Source: Massilia solisilvae (GTDB taxonomy: Bacteria > Pseudomonadota > Gammaproteobacteria > Burkholderiales > Burkholderiaceae_D). From it: DNA of 64,000 bases. The notes below the pieces were generated by a model, which was given only the letters and a program-made list of their open reading frames with translations, was not told where the DNA came from and made no database searches. Of the stretch, positions 1-8,797 are shown one piece after another; position 1 is the stretch's first letter, and each line of letters opens with the position of its first letter. The DNA lies in NCBI RefSeq assembly GCF_024753215.1, contig NZ_JANUGV010000001.1:992001-1056000 (forward strand). Direction: 5' to 3'. The position numbers and the translations under genes were made by a program.

Positions 1-434
1 TACGCCAGCGGCAGGATGGCAGCACCGGCGGCGACCATGGCGCCGGCCATGAACGGCTGGTGCAGCAAGGCCGTGACCACGAGGTAGGCGATGGCGGCGC
101 ATGCGGCGCAGCCGAGTACGAGGTTGGCCACGGTCCAGTTGAGGTTGGCCTGCAGCAGGACGCGGTCGAGCTGGTGCGCGCTGGGCAGCCGCAGCAGGAA
201 GCGCTGGAACGGCGGCAGCTCGCTCAGCATGCGATCGCGCACCAGCTGCTGCGTGGCGCGGCTGTCCGCTGCGTCGGCCAGGGTGGACAGGCGCTGCTGG
301 ATCTTTTTCGCGTGCGGCCCGCGGTAGGTCTTCCACATCAGATACAGCCCTTCGAGCAGCAGGATCACCGCAATGAAGACGAGCACCGACAGCAGCGGCG
401 GCACGTGGGCGATGGCGTTGGCGTTGCTGGGCAT
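1..434 (-). CDS. tadB: Tad pilus inner-membrane platform protein TadB (partial)
   Basis: This is the N-terminal ~144 residues of a type II secretion F-domain protein; the rest lies beyond the left edge. The start at 434 gives a hydrophobic helix (about residues 14-30, ending in a YLMWK boundary), a cytoplasmic stretch with QQRLSTLAD and a second membrane segment near residue 100. This fits the TadB N-terminus that precedes the GspF domain. It follows the TadA ATPase by 9 bases on the same strand, the usual tadA-tadB order. TadB anchors the ATPase at the inner membrane during Flp pilus assembly. Identity rests on context and topology, because the diagnostic T2SF domain is out of view. Confidence 0.8.
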   Translation of the reverse strand, partial: MPSNANAIAHVPPLLSVLVFIAVILLLEGLYLMWKTYRGPHAKKIQQRLSTLADAADSRATQQLVRDRMLSELPPFQRFLLRLPSAHQLDRVLLQANLNWTVANLVLGCAACAAIAYLVVTALLHQPFMAGAMVAAGAAILPLA

Positions 435-443
435 GGCCTTCTC

Positions 444-1790
444 CTACTGGTAGCGGCGCGCGCTGTCGAACATGGTGTCGGGCAGGGTGATCCCGAACGC
501 GCGCAGCCGCTCGCAGAATTTGGGGCGCACCCCGGTCGCCTGGAAGTAGCCTTCCACCGTGCCGTCCGCGGCAACGCCGACCTGGCGGAAGGCGAAGATC
601 TCCTGCATCGTGATGACGTCGCCCTCCATGCCGGTGATCTCCTGGATGCTGGTGATCTTGCGGCGGCCGTCGATCAGGCGCAGGCCCTGGATCACCACCG
701 TGATGGCCGAGGCGATCTGCTGGCGCGCGGCCTTGTGCGGCAGGTTCAGGTTGGCCATGCCGATCATGTTCTCCAGCCGAGACAGCGCATCGCGCGGGTT
801 GTTGGCGTGGATCGTGGTGAGCGAGCCGTCGTGGCCGGTGTTCATCGCCTGCAGCATGTCCACCGCCTCGGCGCCGCGCACCTCGCCGATGATGATGCGG
901 TCCGGGCGCATGCGCAGCGCGTTGCGCACCAGCGCGCGCTGCGTGATCTCGCCCTTGCCCTCGATGTTGGGAGGCCGCGTCTCCATGCGCACCACGTGCG
1001 GCTGCTGCAGCTGCAGCTCGGCCGCGTCCTCGATGGTGACGATGCGTTCGGCCGGCGGAATGAAGCCGGACAGGATGTTCAGCAGCGTGGTCTTGCCGGC
1101 CCCGGTGCCGCCCGCGATGATCATGTTGACCTTGGCCTTGCACAGGCCTTCGAGCACGGTGGCCATGTCCGGAGTGAGACTGTGCAGGTCGTTCACCAGG
1201 TTGGCCATCTTCAGCGGAATGTGGGCAAAGCGCCGGATCGACATCATCGGCCCGTCCAGCGCTACCGGCGCGATCACCGCGTTCACGCGCGAGCCGTCGG
1301 GCAGGCGCGCGTCCACCATCGGGCTGGACTCGTCGATACGGCGGCCCACCAGCGAGACGATCTTGTCGATGATGCGCAGCAGGTGCTTCTCGTCCGTGAA
1401 GCGCACCGGCGAGAGCTCCAGGCGCCCCTTGCGCTCCACGAAAATGCGGTTGTACCGGTTGACCAGGATGTCCGACACCGTGGGATCGGCCATCAACAGC
1501 TCCAGCGGGCCAAAGCCGAGCATCTCGTGCTGGATGTCGCGGATCAGCGCGCGCCGTTCCAGCTCGTTGATCGCGGCCGTATCCTCGTCGAGCATCCGCT
1601 CGGCCATCGCCGCAATCTCGGAGCGCAGCGTTGCCGCGGGCAGCGTTTCGAGTGCGGCCAGGTCGAATTTGTCGAGCAGCTTGAGGTGGATGCGCGCCTT
1701 GATCGCCTGGTAGTCGTCGCTGGTGCCGACCTCGGACGCGCGCGTGTCGTTCTTGCTGTCGACGGCATTGAGTTTCTCGCGGAAGGACAT
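444..1790 (-). CDS. tadA: Tad pilus assembly ATPase TadA/CpaF
   Basis: 448-residue secretion ATPase that powers Flp pilin polymerisation. Visible motifs are a Walker [10 protein letters not shown] at about residues 227-235, a Walker B-like RIIIGEVRG near 300, and the conserved EMLGFGPLE and [16 protein letters not shown] segments of the CpaF/TadA family. An upstream ATG at 1802 is in frame, but the ATG at 1790 has a GGAG 7-8 bases before it and the 1802 site has none, so 1790 is preferred. It lies between the TadZ/CpaE gene (21 bases away) and tadB, all minus strand, so it is part of one long pilus operon. Confidence 0.95.
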   Translation of the reverse strand: MSFREKLNAVDSKNDTRASEVGTSDDYQAIKARIHLKLLDKFDLAALETLPAATLRSEIAAMAERMLDEDTAAINELERRALIRDIQHEMLGFGPLELLMADPTVSDILVNRYNRIFVERKGRLELSPVRFTDEKHLLRIIDKIVSLVGRRIDESSPMVDARLPDGSRVNAVIAPVALDGPMMSIRRFAHIPLKMANLVNDLHSLTPDMATVLEGLCKAKVNMIIAGGTGAGKTTLLNILSGFIPPAERIVTIEDAAELQLQQPHVVRMETRPPNIEGKGEITQRALVRNALRMRPDRIIIGEVRGAEAVDMLQAMNTGHDGSLTTIHANNPRDALSRLENMIGMANLNLPHKAARQQIASAITVVIQGLRLIDGRRKITSIQEITGMEGDVITMQEIFAFRQVGVAADGTVEGYFQATGVRPKFCERLRAFGITLPDTMFDSARRYQ

Positions 1791-1811
1791 GGCTTGCTCC
1801 ATCGGGATTGG

Positions 1812-2975
1812 TCAGCCGGCCACCAGCTGGCGCCGCACCAGCCGTTCGAGCAGGCTGCGCGGCGCTTCCTGCCGCGGGCTGATCGTCTGGGCCAGTTGCG
1901 CCACGCTGCGCAGCACAGGGTCCGACGGTGCGTCCGTCATCAGGGCTTCGCCATGGTCCACCGCGGCCGTGACGTGGCGGTACGAGTTGGGCACGGTATG
2001 GATGGTGAACTTGCCCAGCGCCCGTTCGATCTCGGCCGCGCCGATCGCACCCTTGCGCTCGAAGCGGTTGATCACCAGTTCAACCTTGTCCGGCCCGTAG
2101 TCGAGCGACTTGAAGATCGCGAGCAGCTTCTTGGCGTTGCGGATCGACGGCAAGCCTGCCTGCATCACGGTATAGATCCGGTGCGCGCGGTCCAGTGCCT
2201 TGATGCTCAGGTTCGTGACTGGCCGGCCGATGTCGAGCACGATGAAATCGTAGTGCTGCACCGCCAGCGCGAGCACCGCGTCCACATGCTCGGGGCCGAT
2301 CTCCACTGCCTGGGCATGGTCCTCGGGCGCAGCCAGGATGGAAAGGCTGGGGGTAATGCGCACGGTGCACGCGGCCAGGAACGAGGCATCCAGCCTGTCG
2401 ATGGCGCGCGCCACGTCGGCCATGGTCGATGGCGGCCGCTGGTCGTGCACGAACGAGAGCGCGTCGCCGAATTGCAGGTTCAGGTCGATCAGCAGCACCG
2501 ACCTGGCTTGCGCCAGCTGGTAGCCCAGGCTGGTGGCAAGGAAGGTCGCGCCGCTGCCGCCCTTGCATGGCATGAAGGCGAGCACCTTGCCGTTGCCGCG
2601 GCCCGGCGCGCCGCGCAGCTTGCCGCAGATGCGCGTGACGGCTGTCTCCAGCTCGGCCTGCCCGGCGGGCGAGGGCAGCACTTCGCGCACACCCGCGCGC
2701 ATGGCGCTGAGCAGGAAGGCCGGCGAGGTCTCCGCGCACAACAGCACCACCGCGATCTGCGGATGGTGCGTGGTCAGGTCCTCGATCGGGGCCAGGCTAT
2801 CCTCGCAGCAGCCGATGCCGTCCACCAGCATCAGGTCGGGCTGGTCCTGCTCGGCCACCTGGCGCAGCTTGCCGGCGCCGCCCTCGGTCAGCACAGCGAC
2901 GTGCGAGGCGGCCTGCAGCAGCTTGCCGATTTCGTTCAGCCGCACCTTGTTGGGTGAAATGGCGGCGATCTTCAT
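1812..2975 (-). CDS. cpaE: Tad pilus localisation ATPase TadZ/CpaE
   Basis: 387-residue protein with an N-terminal receiver-like domain (about 1-110) and a C-terminal MinD/ParA-type ATPase domain. The deviant Walker A is KGGSGAT at 138-144, followed by LLIDLNLQFGD. TadZ/CpaE proteins place the pilus apparatus at a pole or patch. The receiver-like domain keeps a D-L-M-L-V-D strand but need not be phosphorylated, as is common in the family. An AAGGAG lies just before the start. It is the gene immediately before tadA in the operon. Confidence 0.92.
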   Translation of the reverse strand: MKIAAISPNKVRLNEIGKLLQAASHVAVLTEGGAGKLRQVAEQDQPDLMLVDGIGCCEDSLAPIEDLTTHHPQIAVVLLCAETSPAFLLSAMRAGVREVLPSPAGQAELETAVTRICGKLRGAPGRGNGKVLAFMPCKGGSGATFLATSLGYQLAQARSVLLIDLNLQFGDALSFVHDQRPPSTMADVARAIDRLDASFLAACTVRITPSLSILAAPEDHAQAVEIGPEHVDAVLALAVQHYDFIVLDIGRPVTNLSIKALDRAHRIYTVMQAGLPSIRNAKKLLAIFKSLDYGPDKVELVINRFERKGAIGAAEIERALGKFTIHTVPNSYRHVTAAVDHGEALMTDAPSDPVLRSVAQLAQTISPRQEAPRSLLERLVRRQLVAG

Positions 2976-2993
2976 GACGTTCTCCTTCCTGTT

Positions 2994-3422
2994 TTATTGG
3001 CAGATGAGCGCGTTGTTGGGGTCCTGGCGCATCATCTCGCGCGGCAGGTGGGTGCTGAATGGCGGCAGCGAGCGCACCGGGATCACCAGCCCGGTCACCG
3101 GCGAGATCCAGCGAAAGTTCAGGCCCGTGATGGTCACCGTCACCCCTTCGCAGCTGGTGGCGTCGCAGCCCGCCGGTTCCCACGCCAGGTTGACGCTGCC
3201 GATCTCCGGCACCAGCCGCTGCATCTTGTCCAGCAACAGCGGCTGGCTGGTGCTGTCGGCGCAGACCACGGCGTAGCGTGCCCCCACGCGCGCCGCCTCG
3301 GTGGCAGCGTTCCAGGTGAAAAGCATGCGGGCAAAATCGAGCACCCCGAGCAGGAACATGAAGAACACCACCAGCACGAAGGCCAGTTCGATGATCGTGG
3401 CGCCACGCTCGTTGCGGTTCAT
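2994..3422 (-). CDS. TadE-family pseudopilin
   Basis: 142-residue TadE-like protein. It has a short basic N-terminus, then G-A-T-I-I-E-L-A-F, the pseudopilin cleavage-type motif with Glu five residues after the Gly, then a membrane helix to about residue 30. The C-terminal domain is periplasmic and holds three Cys that could form a disulfide (CDATSC). TadE proteins are minor pseudopilins processed by the TadV peptidase. It overlaps the next upstream gene by 4 bases, suggesting translational coupling. Confidence 0.85.
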   Translation of the reverse strand: MNRNERGATIIELAFVLVVFFMFLLGVLDFARMLFTWNAATEAARVGARYAVVCADSTSQPLLLDKMQRLVPEIGSVNLAWEPAGCDATSCEGVTVTITGLNFRWISPVTGLVIPVRSLPPFSTHLPREMMRQDPNNALICQ

Positions 3423-3847
3423 AGCGGGCTCCGCATGGTGGCGGTGATGTCGCTGAAGGTGATGGTCGCGTACCTGGCGCCGAACATGTTGGCGATCATT
3501 GGCCTGAACTGGTAGCCGGACACGCGCACCGTGACCGTGTTGATCAGCGGGTCGCTGCCGGCCGTCTGCCAGGTGGGGGCGGGTACGTTGCCCGCGCCGA
3601 GCGCGGTGTCAAGCGGCATGCCGGTTCCGGCCAGGTTCCCGTACACGATCAGGTTGCGCGCTTCGGTGACGTGGGTGCCGGGCGTTTGCACGGACAGGTA
3701 GCGCGCCGCGTCGCGCACCGCCTTGGCGGTTGTGTTGTAGCGGTACACAGCGCGCCCCAGTTCGGCCGCCAGCAGCGACAGCACCAGCAGCAGCGGCAGG
3801 ATGAATGCGAACTCGACGAGCGCAACGCCGGATTGTCGCTTGCTCAT
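3419..3847 (-). CDS. TadE/TadF-like pseudopilin
   Basis: 142-residue small membrane-anchored protein with the same layout as its neighbour: MSKRQSGVALVEFAF with Glu after a G-V-A-L-V run, one transmembrane helix to about residue 30, then a secreted domain. This matches the TadE-like domain and the usual presence of two such pseudopilins (TadE and TadF) in Tad loci. The two here are too diverged to say by eye which corresponds to TadE and which to TadF. The gene ends 4 bases inside the following TadE-like gene. Confidence 0.82.
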   Translation of the reverse strand: MSKRQSGVALVEFAFILPLLLVLSLLAAELGRAVYRYNTTAKAVRDAARYLSVQTPGTHVTEARNLIVYGNLAGTGMPLDTALGAGNVPAPTWQTAGSDPLINTVTVRVSGYQFRPMIANMFGARYATITFSDITATMRSPL

Positions 3848-3851
3848 GGCG

Positions 3852-5159
3852 TCACCTCACGAGCACCGGCACCAGCGGGCCGGCTGTCCCGCCGGGCAGG
3901 CCGCTGGGCGCGCACGGCGAGTTCGGGATGCCGGCCAGTCCCCGGTATTCGAGCTGCGCCGGGTCATTCGGACCGGTCAGCGGGTGCAGCATGAACATGC
4001 ACACGAAATCGGTGACCTGGGCCGCGTCGTTGATCACCGGGACCACCACGAGGCGGCGGTCGTAGCCGTACTGCCGGTGCTGGCCGGAGGGGCCAGGCGT
4101 GGCCAGTTTCTGGAAACTGTTTAGTTTGTTCATATCGCCCCACACGATCTTGGCGCCGTCCTTCAGGTTGGTGCCGGTGTCGTCGAACGAGGCGTAGGCG
4201 GCGCGCTTGGTCACGTAGTTCGCGGCGGTCGCGTCCGACCCCGCGGCGGGCGTACCGTTGAAGGCGTTCTGCGGCACCGCGTTCTTCCAGTTGAAGCTGG
4301 TGTACGAGTAGCCGGTCTGGTCGGGGTGGTTCACGCTGGGCGAGTCGGTGTTCTTGTACACGCCGAAGCGGTAGTTCCACGGTCGGTCCACACTGGTCTG
4401 GGCGCCGGGCGTGCCGAGCGTGTCGCCGATGCGGGTGCCGCAGTGGCCGCCCTCGGACAGTTCGGCGGCGGTCTCGCTCGCGCTCTTGCTGCCGTCCAGG
4501 TTGTACCAGCCCATTTCGCCGGCCGAGGCGCCGCCCTTGTCGAAGACGGTGACCCACTCGCCGATCTGGAAGCCAAAATTGTTTGCGCGGCTGCCGCCGG
4601 GCCTGGCCTTGAGCGCCACCGGAATCGGGCAGGTGCTCTGCGCGCTGGCGCGGGTGGCTACCGCGCTGGCCAGCACGGCGCGGCTGGTCGGATTGGCGGC
4701 GGCGTTGCCGGTGAACGCCCCCATCGCGTGCAGCAGCCACATGCGCACGCCTTGCTGGGTGTGCTGGCACTGCGCGTAGCGCGCGCTGGCGGGCGCCGTG
4801 GTCGGCGCGTAGGCGCCGTCCTTGAACGTGATGTCGGTGCCGACCACCTGGCCCTTGCCGTCCCAGTTGGCCGATTGCAGGTTCACGCGGTTCAGGTTGG
4901 CGGCGGTGATGCCCGCGTTGCGCGCCCGCGTGAGCGCGGTGGATTGGCCGTCGAGCTCCTGCGCGGCGGCCAGTGCGCACGCGTCCATGGCCGTCTGCAG
5001 TTCGGTCTTGACGATGAACAGGCGTCCGAAGTCGAACGCGATGGCCACGAAGCCGAGCAGGAAGAACAGCATGAAGCACACCATCAGGATGACCGCGCCG
5101 GCCTGGCGCTTGCGGGCGCCGGCGCGGATTGCCTGGAGGGGGAGGAGATGCGCGAACAT
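3852..5159 (-). CDS. TadG-like Flp pilus assembly protein
   Basis: About 435 residues. A basic N-terminus containing KRQAGAVILMV leads into a hydrophobic helix (FFLLGFVAIAFDFGRLFIVKTELQTAMDA split across the TadE/G-like N-terminal domain), followed by a large periplasmic region. The A-C-A-L-A-A-A-Q-E-L run after the helix is typical of TadG-like proteins. No clear von Willebrand A metal site (DxSxS) is visible, so this may be a short TadG variant. Start choice is uncertain: a GTG at 5192 is also in frame and neither site has a convincing ribosome binding site; 5159 (ATG) is preferred because the N-terminal helix then begins close to the start, as in relatives. Confidence 0.78.
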   Translation of the reverse strand: MFAHLLPLQAIRAGARKRQAGAVILMVCFMLFFLLGFVAIAFDFGRLFIVKTELQTAMDACALAAAQELDGQSTALTRARNAGITAANLNRVNLQSANWDGKGQVVGTDITFKDGAYAPTTAPASARYAQCQHTQQGVRMWLLHAMGAFTGNAAANPTSRAVLASAVATRASAQSTCPIPVALKARPGGSRANNFGFQIGEWVTVFDKGGASAGEMGWYNLDGSKSASETAAELSEGGHCGTRIGDTLGTPGAQTSVDRPWNYRFGVYKNTDSPSVNHPDQTGYSYTSFNWKNAVPQNAFNGTPAAGSDATAANYVTKRAAYASFDDTGTNLKDGAKIVWGDMNKLNSFQKLATPGPSGQHRQYGYDRRLVVVPVINDAAQVTDFVCMFMLHPLTGPNDPAQLEYRGLAGIPNSPCAPSGLPGGTAGPLVPVLVR

Positions 5160-5214
5160 GGACGAGCAGGTCGGTTGGATGGCGGGCCACACAGGCGGCC
5201 CGCCGGCCGCCCGG

Positions 5215-5421
5215 TCAGGCGCACGAAGCCGAGGAGGTCAGGCAGGTGGCGACCCGGGTGATGAAGCCCGAGAAGCTGGTGCCGGTCAGGTCGCGCAGCG
5301 CCACCACCAGGATGATCGACACCACGGCGATGATCAGCGCGTATTCGATGACCTGGGCGCCTTCGTCGTCGCGCACGAACGATTTGATCGATTGGCCGGC
5401 TGCTTTCAGGAGGGTTTTCAT
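5215..5421 (-). CDS. flp: Flp-type (type IVb) major pilin
   Basis: 68-residue pilin precursor. After a charged leader ending in DDEG comes AQVIEYALIIAVVSII, the Flp hallmark: cleavage after Gly21 leaves Glu at +5 and Tyr at +6 of the mature chain. The mature pilin would be about 47 residues. Two Cys near the C-terminus (T-C-L-T-S-S-A-S-C-A) could close a small disulfide loop, and the tail has no aromatic residue. Here flp sits in the middle of the assembly operon, after the lipoprotein gene and before the TadG-like gene, rather than at its head. A GGAACC stretch precedes the ATG. Confidence 0.95.
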   Translation of the reverse strand: MKTLLKAAGQSIKSFVRDDEGAQVIEYALIIAVVSIILVVALRDLTGTSFSGFITRVATCLTSSASCA

Positions 5422-5542
5422 GATGGTTCCTTTCGGTTGGTTGAGTTACAAAGCTCCCGCCCTTGTGGGGAGGGTTACTGCTCCAGGCCTCGGCGGTTGC
5501 CGGGGTCTCCGGATTGCTGCGCGGCCGCCCGCTGGCTGCCGC

Positions 5543-5812
5543 TCATTTCGAACTGCTGCCCGCGCCGCTCACGTTGATCACGTTGACGACCGGCGGCGGG
5601 GTCTTGAAGCTGTCGTGGTAGCGCGTGACCGCTTCGCGCCCGGACTGGCCGTCGATGCCCGCCGCCGGGTCGCGGTTGCTTGATGCGTTCGGGTCGATCG
5701 TCATCGCCACGCGCGCCTTGCGCACCGCGTCGCCGAAGCGCGCGTCGTAGTGCGGCGTGGCGGCGCAGCCGGCCAGCAGGGCAAACAGGGTCAGGCAAGT
5801 GATCCGGTACAT
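5543..5812 (-). CDS. Small lipoprotein in Tad locus
   Basis: 89-residue predicted lipoprotein with signal peptide MYRITCLTLFALLAGC and a lipobox (L-L-A-G-C), so Cys16 would be lipidated. The mature part is short, has DARFGDAVRKARVAM near its start and ends in a Gly/Ser-rich tail. Its place directly after the secretin gene suggests a pilotin or CpaD/TadD-like outer-membrane role, but it is much shorter than CpaD and no family can be assigned with confidence. Confidence 0.75.
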   Translation of the reverse strand: MYRITCLTLFALLAGCAATPHYDARFGDAVRKARVAMTIDPNASSNRDPAAGIDGQSGREAVTRYHDSFKTPPPVVNVINVSGAGSSSK

Positions 5813-5822
5813 GGTGTTCTCC

Positions 5823-7340
5823 TTATTTGCCCGGTGCGGGGTCGGCGCCCAGGCCCTCGGCCTTGCCCCGCAGGACGACGTCGGAGCGGCTCGGCTCGAC
5901 GTGGTTGTCGGTCGGCGCCACCAACCCTTCGGCCGGCTTGACCAGGCGCGGCGTGATGATGAAGATGAGCTCCGTCTGGTCCTTCTGGAATTCGGTCGAG
6001 CGGAACAGCGCGCCCAGGATCGGCAGGTCGCCCAGGCCCGGGAAGCGGCTGATGGTTTCGGTGACGTTGTTGCGGATCAGCCCCGCCACCGCAAAGCTCT
6101 GGCCGTCGCTCAGCTGCACCGTCGTATCGATGCGGCGCGTGGTCACCGAGGGCAGCACCGAGGTCACGCCGCCGACCGTGGTAAAGGGCGAACCGGTCTG
6201 CGACAGTTCCGACACTTCGGACACCAGCTTGAGGTTGACCCGGCTGCGGTCGAGCACCGTGGGGGAGAACTTCAGGCCCACCCCGAACTCCTTCTCCTCG
6301 AGGGTGATGGTGGGCGCGGCGCCGTTCTGCGATTGCGAGACCGGGATGAAGATCTTCCCGCCCGACAGGAAGCTGGCCGACTGGCCGCTGATGGCCATGA
6401 TGTTCGGCTCGGCGAGCACGCGCACCAGGCCGTCCTTTTTCTGGGCATCGACGCCGAACAGGGTTGCGTTGGCGCCGCGGGTGGACAGGCTGGCCTTGGC
6501 GCCGGCGCGGCTGCCGCCGACGATCGCATCGGCCGCGCCTTCGATCACGCTGCCGCGGATGTTCTGGCCAAACTTGCCGAATACGGCGGGGCCGCCGCCG
6601 AAGATGCCGGTCAGGACCTGCGAGGTGAGCCCGTCGGCCGAGGTGACCATGCGCGCAAAATCGATGCCGAACTTGTCGAGCAGCGTCTTGCTGACTTCCG
6701 CGATCTTCACCTCCAGCATGACCTGCTGGGGCGCCGTCACGGTCAGCAGGTTGACCACGCGCTTGCCATCGCCGTAGGCCGTGGCCACGCGCACCGCTTC
6801 GTCCAGCCTGGCCAGGTCGGTGACCTTGCCGGTCAGGACGATTGCATTCTCGGCGCTGCGCACCGTGATGCCGGTTTCCTCGGGCATGAGCTCGGCCAGT
6901 TTGGCCTGCAGCGCGGCCGGGTCGATCGACACCACCACGTCGCGCAGGTAGCAGGCGCCGTTCGCGTCCTGCAGGATGATGTTGCTGGCGCCGGCTTTTT
7001 TCCCGCGCAGGAAAAGGTCGGAGGGGCTGAGCAGCAGCACGTCGATCTCGGCCACGCCGGACGGGTCGGATGCGGCGCCAGGCGCGGCGGCCGGCGCCGG
7101 CACGGCCGCCGCTGCGGATGCCGCCGGCCTGGCCGGTGCACCCGCCAGCAGGCCGCTGGCCACGATCCGCGACACCGGCGCGGCCAGCGGGACCACCGAA
7201 GCCTTGCCCAGCATGACCTGGGTGGGCGGCTCCACCAGCACCGACCTGCAGGTCCTGGTCCCGGTGTCGGCCGCGCCCCAGGCCGGCGCCGCCAGCGCGG
7301 TGGCGATGGCCAATGCGGTGATGCGCAGTTGCGTGTTCAT
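5823..7340 (-). CDS. cpaC: Tad pilus outer-membrane secretin CpaC/RcpA
   Basis: 505-residue secretin that forms the outer-membrane channel for the Flp pilus. It has a signal peptide (cleavage near A-W-G-A-A-D), an N-terminal pilus-formation domain with DVLLLSPSDLFLRGKK, a BON-like segment near residue 140, and a C-terminal secretin domain with VGLKFSPTV and LPILGALFRS. The LGDLPILGALFRS motif is diagnostic of secretins. It lies between cpaB and the small lipoprotein, with gaps of 22 and 10 bases. Confidence 0.94.
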   Translation of the reverse strand: MNTQLRITALAIATALAAPAWGAADTGTRTCRSVLVEPPTQVMLGKASVVPLAAPVSRIVASGLLAGAPARPAASAAAAVPAPAAAPGAASDPSGVAEIDVLLLSPSDLFLRGKKAGASNIILQDANGACYLRDVVVSIDPAALQAKLAELMPEETGITVRSAENAIVLTGKVTDLARLDEAVRVATAYGDGKRVVNLLTVTAPQQVMLEVKIAEVSKTLLDKFGIDFARMVTSADGLTSQVLTGIFGGGPAVFGKFGQNIRGSVIEGAADAIVGGSRAGAKASLSTRGANATLFGVDAQKKDGLVRVLAEPNIMAISGQSASFLSGGKIFIPVSQSQNGAAPTITLEEKEFGVGLKFSPTVLDRSRVNLKLVSEVSELSQTGSPFTTVGGVTSVLPSVTTRRIDTTVQLSDGQSFAVAGLIRNNVTETISRFPGLGDLPILGALFRSTEFQKDQTELIFIITPRLVKPAEGLVAPTDNHVEPSRSDVVLRGKAEGLGADPAPGK

Positions 7341-7362
7341 GGTTGGTTCCTCCGTCGCGCTT

Positions 7363-8196
7363 TCAGAAGCAGCTGAGGGTCGATGCGCCGTGCTGGGTCA
7401 CTTCCACGCACGCGCGCTTTGGCGCCGGCGCGGCTGCCGGGGCCGACACGCGGTGCGGGCGCGCTGCCGCCACCGGGGCGGCGGCTGCCTGCTTATCGCC
7501 GAACAGTTCGTTCTTGGTCACGCCGCTGGTGGTCACCGGCTGTTTGTCCACCTGGTTGCGCAGCACCAGCGACAGGGTGCCTACGCTGCGCGCCAGGTCG
7601 AGCTTCTCGGCGTCTTCCAGCGACACTTCCAGCGTGACCGCGCTCACCACCTTCGGCTTGGTGTCGTCGCGCGCCGCCTCCTGTGCCACGGCCAGCACCA
7701 GCACGCGCTCGAGCACCGTCTTGCTGATCGGCTTGGGCTGGGCGCCGCTGCCCTGGTCCTGCTGGGCGTTGACCATCACGTCCACGTAATTGCCAGGCAG
7801 GGCAAAGCCCGCCACCCCAACCACTTCGTTGACGCGCACCGTGATCGCGCGCTTGCCTTCCGCGATCACCGCCGACAGGCCGCCGAGCGTGCCCTGCGGC
7901 GCCAGCTTGCGTTCCAGGAGCGGCTCGCCGCGCACTACGCCGAACCGCGGCACGCGGTCCTGCAGCTCCTTGATGTCGGTGAATGCGCCGGGAGGCATGG
8001 CGCTCGCTGGCCAGTCGAGGGTGGACAGCATCTCTTGATTGATCTTGGTGCCGGGCTCGATGTCCACCGCCGCCACGACCACCTTGCTGGACGCCACGCC
8101 AGGCTGGCGCGAGACCCATCCGGTTGCGTAGGCCGCGGCGGCCAGCCCGAGGATGAGCGCGGCGACGATCAGCCCGAGTGCCTTCAGGTTTTTCAT
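7363..8196 (-). CDS. cpaB: Tad pilus assembly protein CpaB/RcpC
   Basis: 277 residues with an N-terminal membrane anchor (about 5-25) and an SAF-type beta-clip domain (about 36-100; VVVAAVDIEPGTKI), followed by a RcpC/CpaB region with ITVRVNEVVGVAGF and PGNYVDVMV. CpaB proteins sit in the periplasm and are thought to guide or stabilise the secretin. The Ala/Pro-rich C-terminus carries a possible disulfide pair. The gap to cpaC is 22 bases and to the prepilin peptidase 19 bases. Confidence 0.92.
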   Translation of the reverse strand: MKNLKALGLIVAALILGLAAAAYATGWVSRQPGVASSKVVVAAVDIEPGTKINQEMLSTLDWPASAMPPGAFTDIKELQDRVPRFGVVRGEPLLERKLAPQGTLGGLSAVIAEGKRAITVRVNEVVGVAGFALPGNYVDVMVNAQQDQGSGAQPKPISKTVLERVLVLAVAQEAARDDTKPKVVSAVTLEVSLEDAEKLDLARSVGTLSLVLRNQVDKQPVTTSGVTKNELFGDKQAAAAPVAAARPHRVSAPAAAPAPKRACVEVTQHGASTLSCF

Positions 8197-8215
8197 GGTG
8201 CTGCCTCGCTAAGGT

Positions 8216-8797
8216 TTAGACGAGCCCGAACTGACGGGCCACGAGATAGCTTGCCGTGCCCACCGCGATCGCGACGCCGTAGGGGAGTTTGCCGACCGAA
8301 GGCGCGGCGCCCGCCGAGACGCTTGGATTGCCGCGCGCAACCGCCGACCACACCATCCCGCGCACCACCGTGCCGGTGTTGGCCAGCAGTCGCCCCAGCG
8401 CGCCATGCAGCAGCGACACCGCGATGGCGCCAAGGCCACCGGCGACAACCGAGAACAAAACGGCGTATAGCGTGCCCTCCATGCCGAGGAAGGCGCCGGC
8501 CATCGCCATCAGCTTCACGTCGGCCGCGCCCATCACGCCGATCGCGTACATCGGCAGCATCGCGACCAGGCCAAGCAGCATGCCGGCCGGTCCCCAGGTC
8601 CACTGGGCGTGCCAGGCCGGCACCAGCAGGTTGTAGACCAGCGCAAACGCCATGCCGCCGAAGGTCAGGAAATTGGGGATGCGGTAGCTGCGGTAGTCGC
8701 TGACGGCGGCCGCCGTCAGCAGGGCCAGCAGCACGCCGGTGCGCGGGTCGGTGACCAGCATCGCCAGCAATTCGAAGAAGGCGCGGACTTCATCCAT
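8216..8797 (-). CDS. cpaA: Prepilin peptidase TadV/CpaA (A24 family)
   Basis: 193-residue aspartic prepilin peptidase with several membrane helices. The two catalytic Asp are visible: Asp34 in VSDYRSYRIPN and Asp93 in GAADVKLM, a variant of the GxGD site that is common in TadV. It cleaves the Flp and TadE-like prepilins encoded downstream. In-frame codons continue upstream to 8992, but that extension is Arg/Pro-rich and hydrophilic; the start at 8797 places the first helix at the N-terminus as in relatives. It is the first gene of the Tad operon in this window. Confidence 0.92.
   Translation of the reverse strand: MDEVRAFFELLAMLVTDPRTGVLLALLTAAAVSDYRSYRIPNFLTFGGMAFALVYNLLVPAWHAQWTWGPAGMLLGLVAMLPMYAIGVMGAADVKLMAMAGAFLGMEGTLYAVLFSVVAGGLGAIAVSLLHGALGRLLANTGTVVRGMVWSAVARGNPSVSAGAAPSVGKLPYGVAIAVGTASYLVARQFGLV

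Noticed and set aside
60-2957. A 965-codon open frame on the plus strand
   Set aside because: It is antisense to TadA and TadZ. The protein is rich in His, Gln, Arg and Val with no fold signature, as expected for the complement of high-GC coding sequence.
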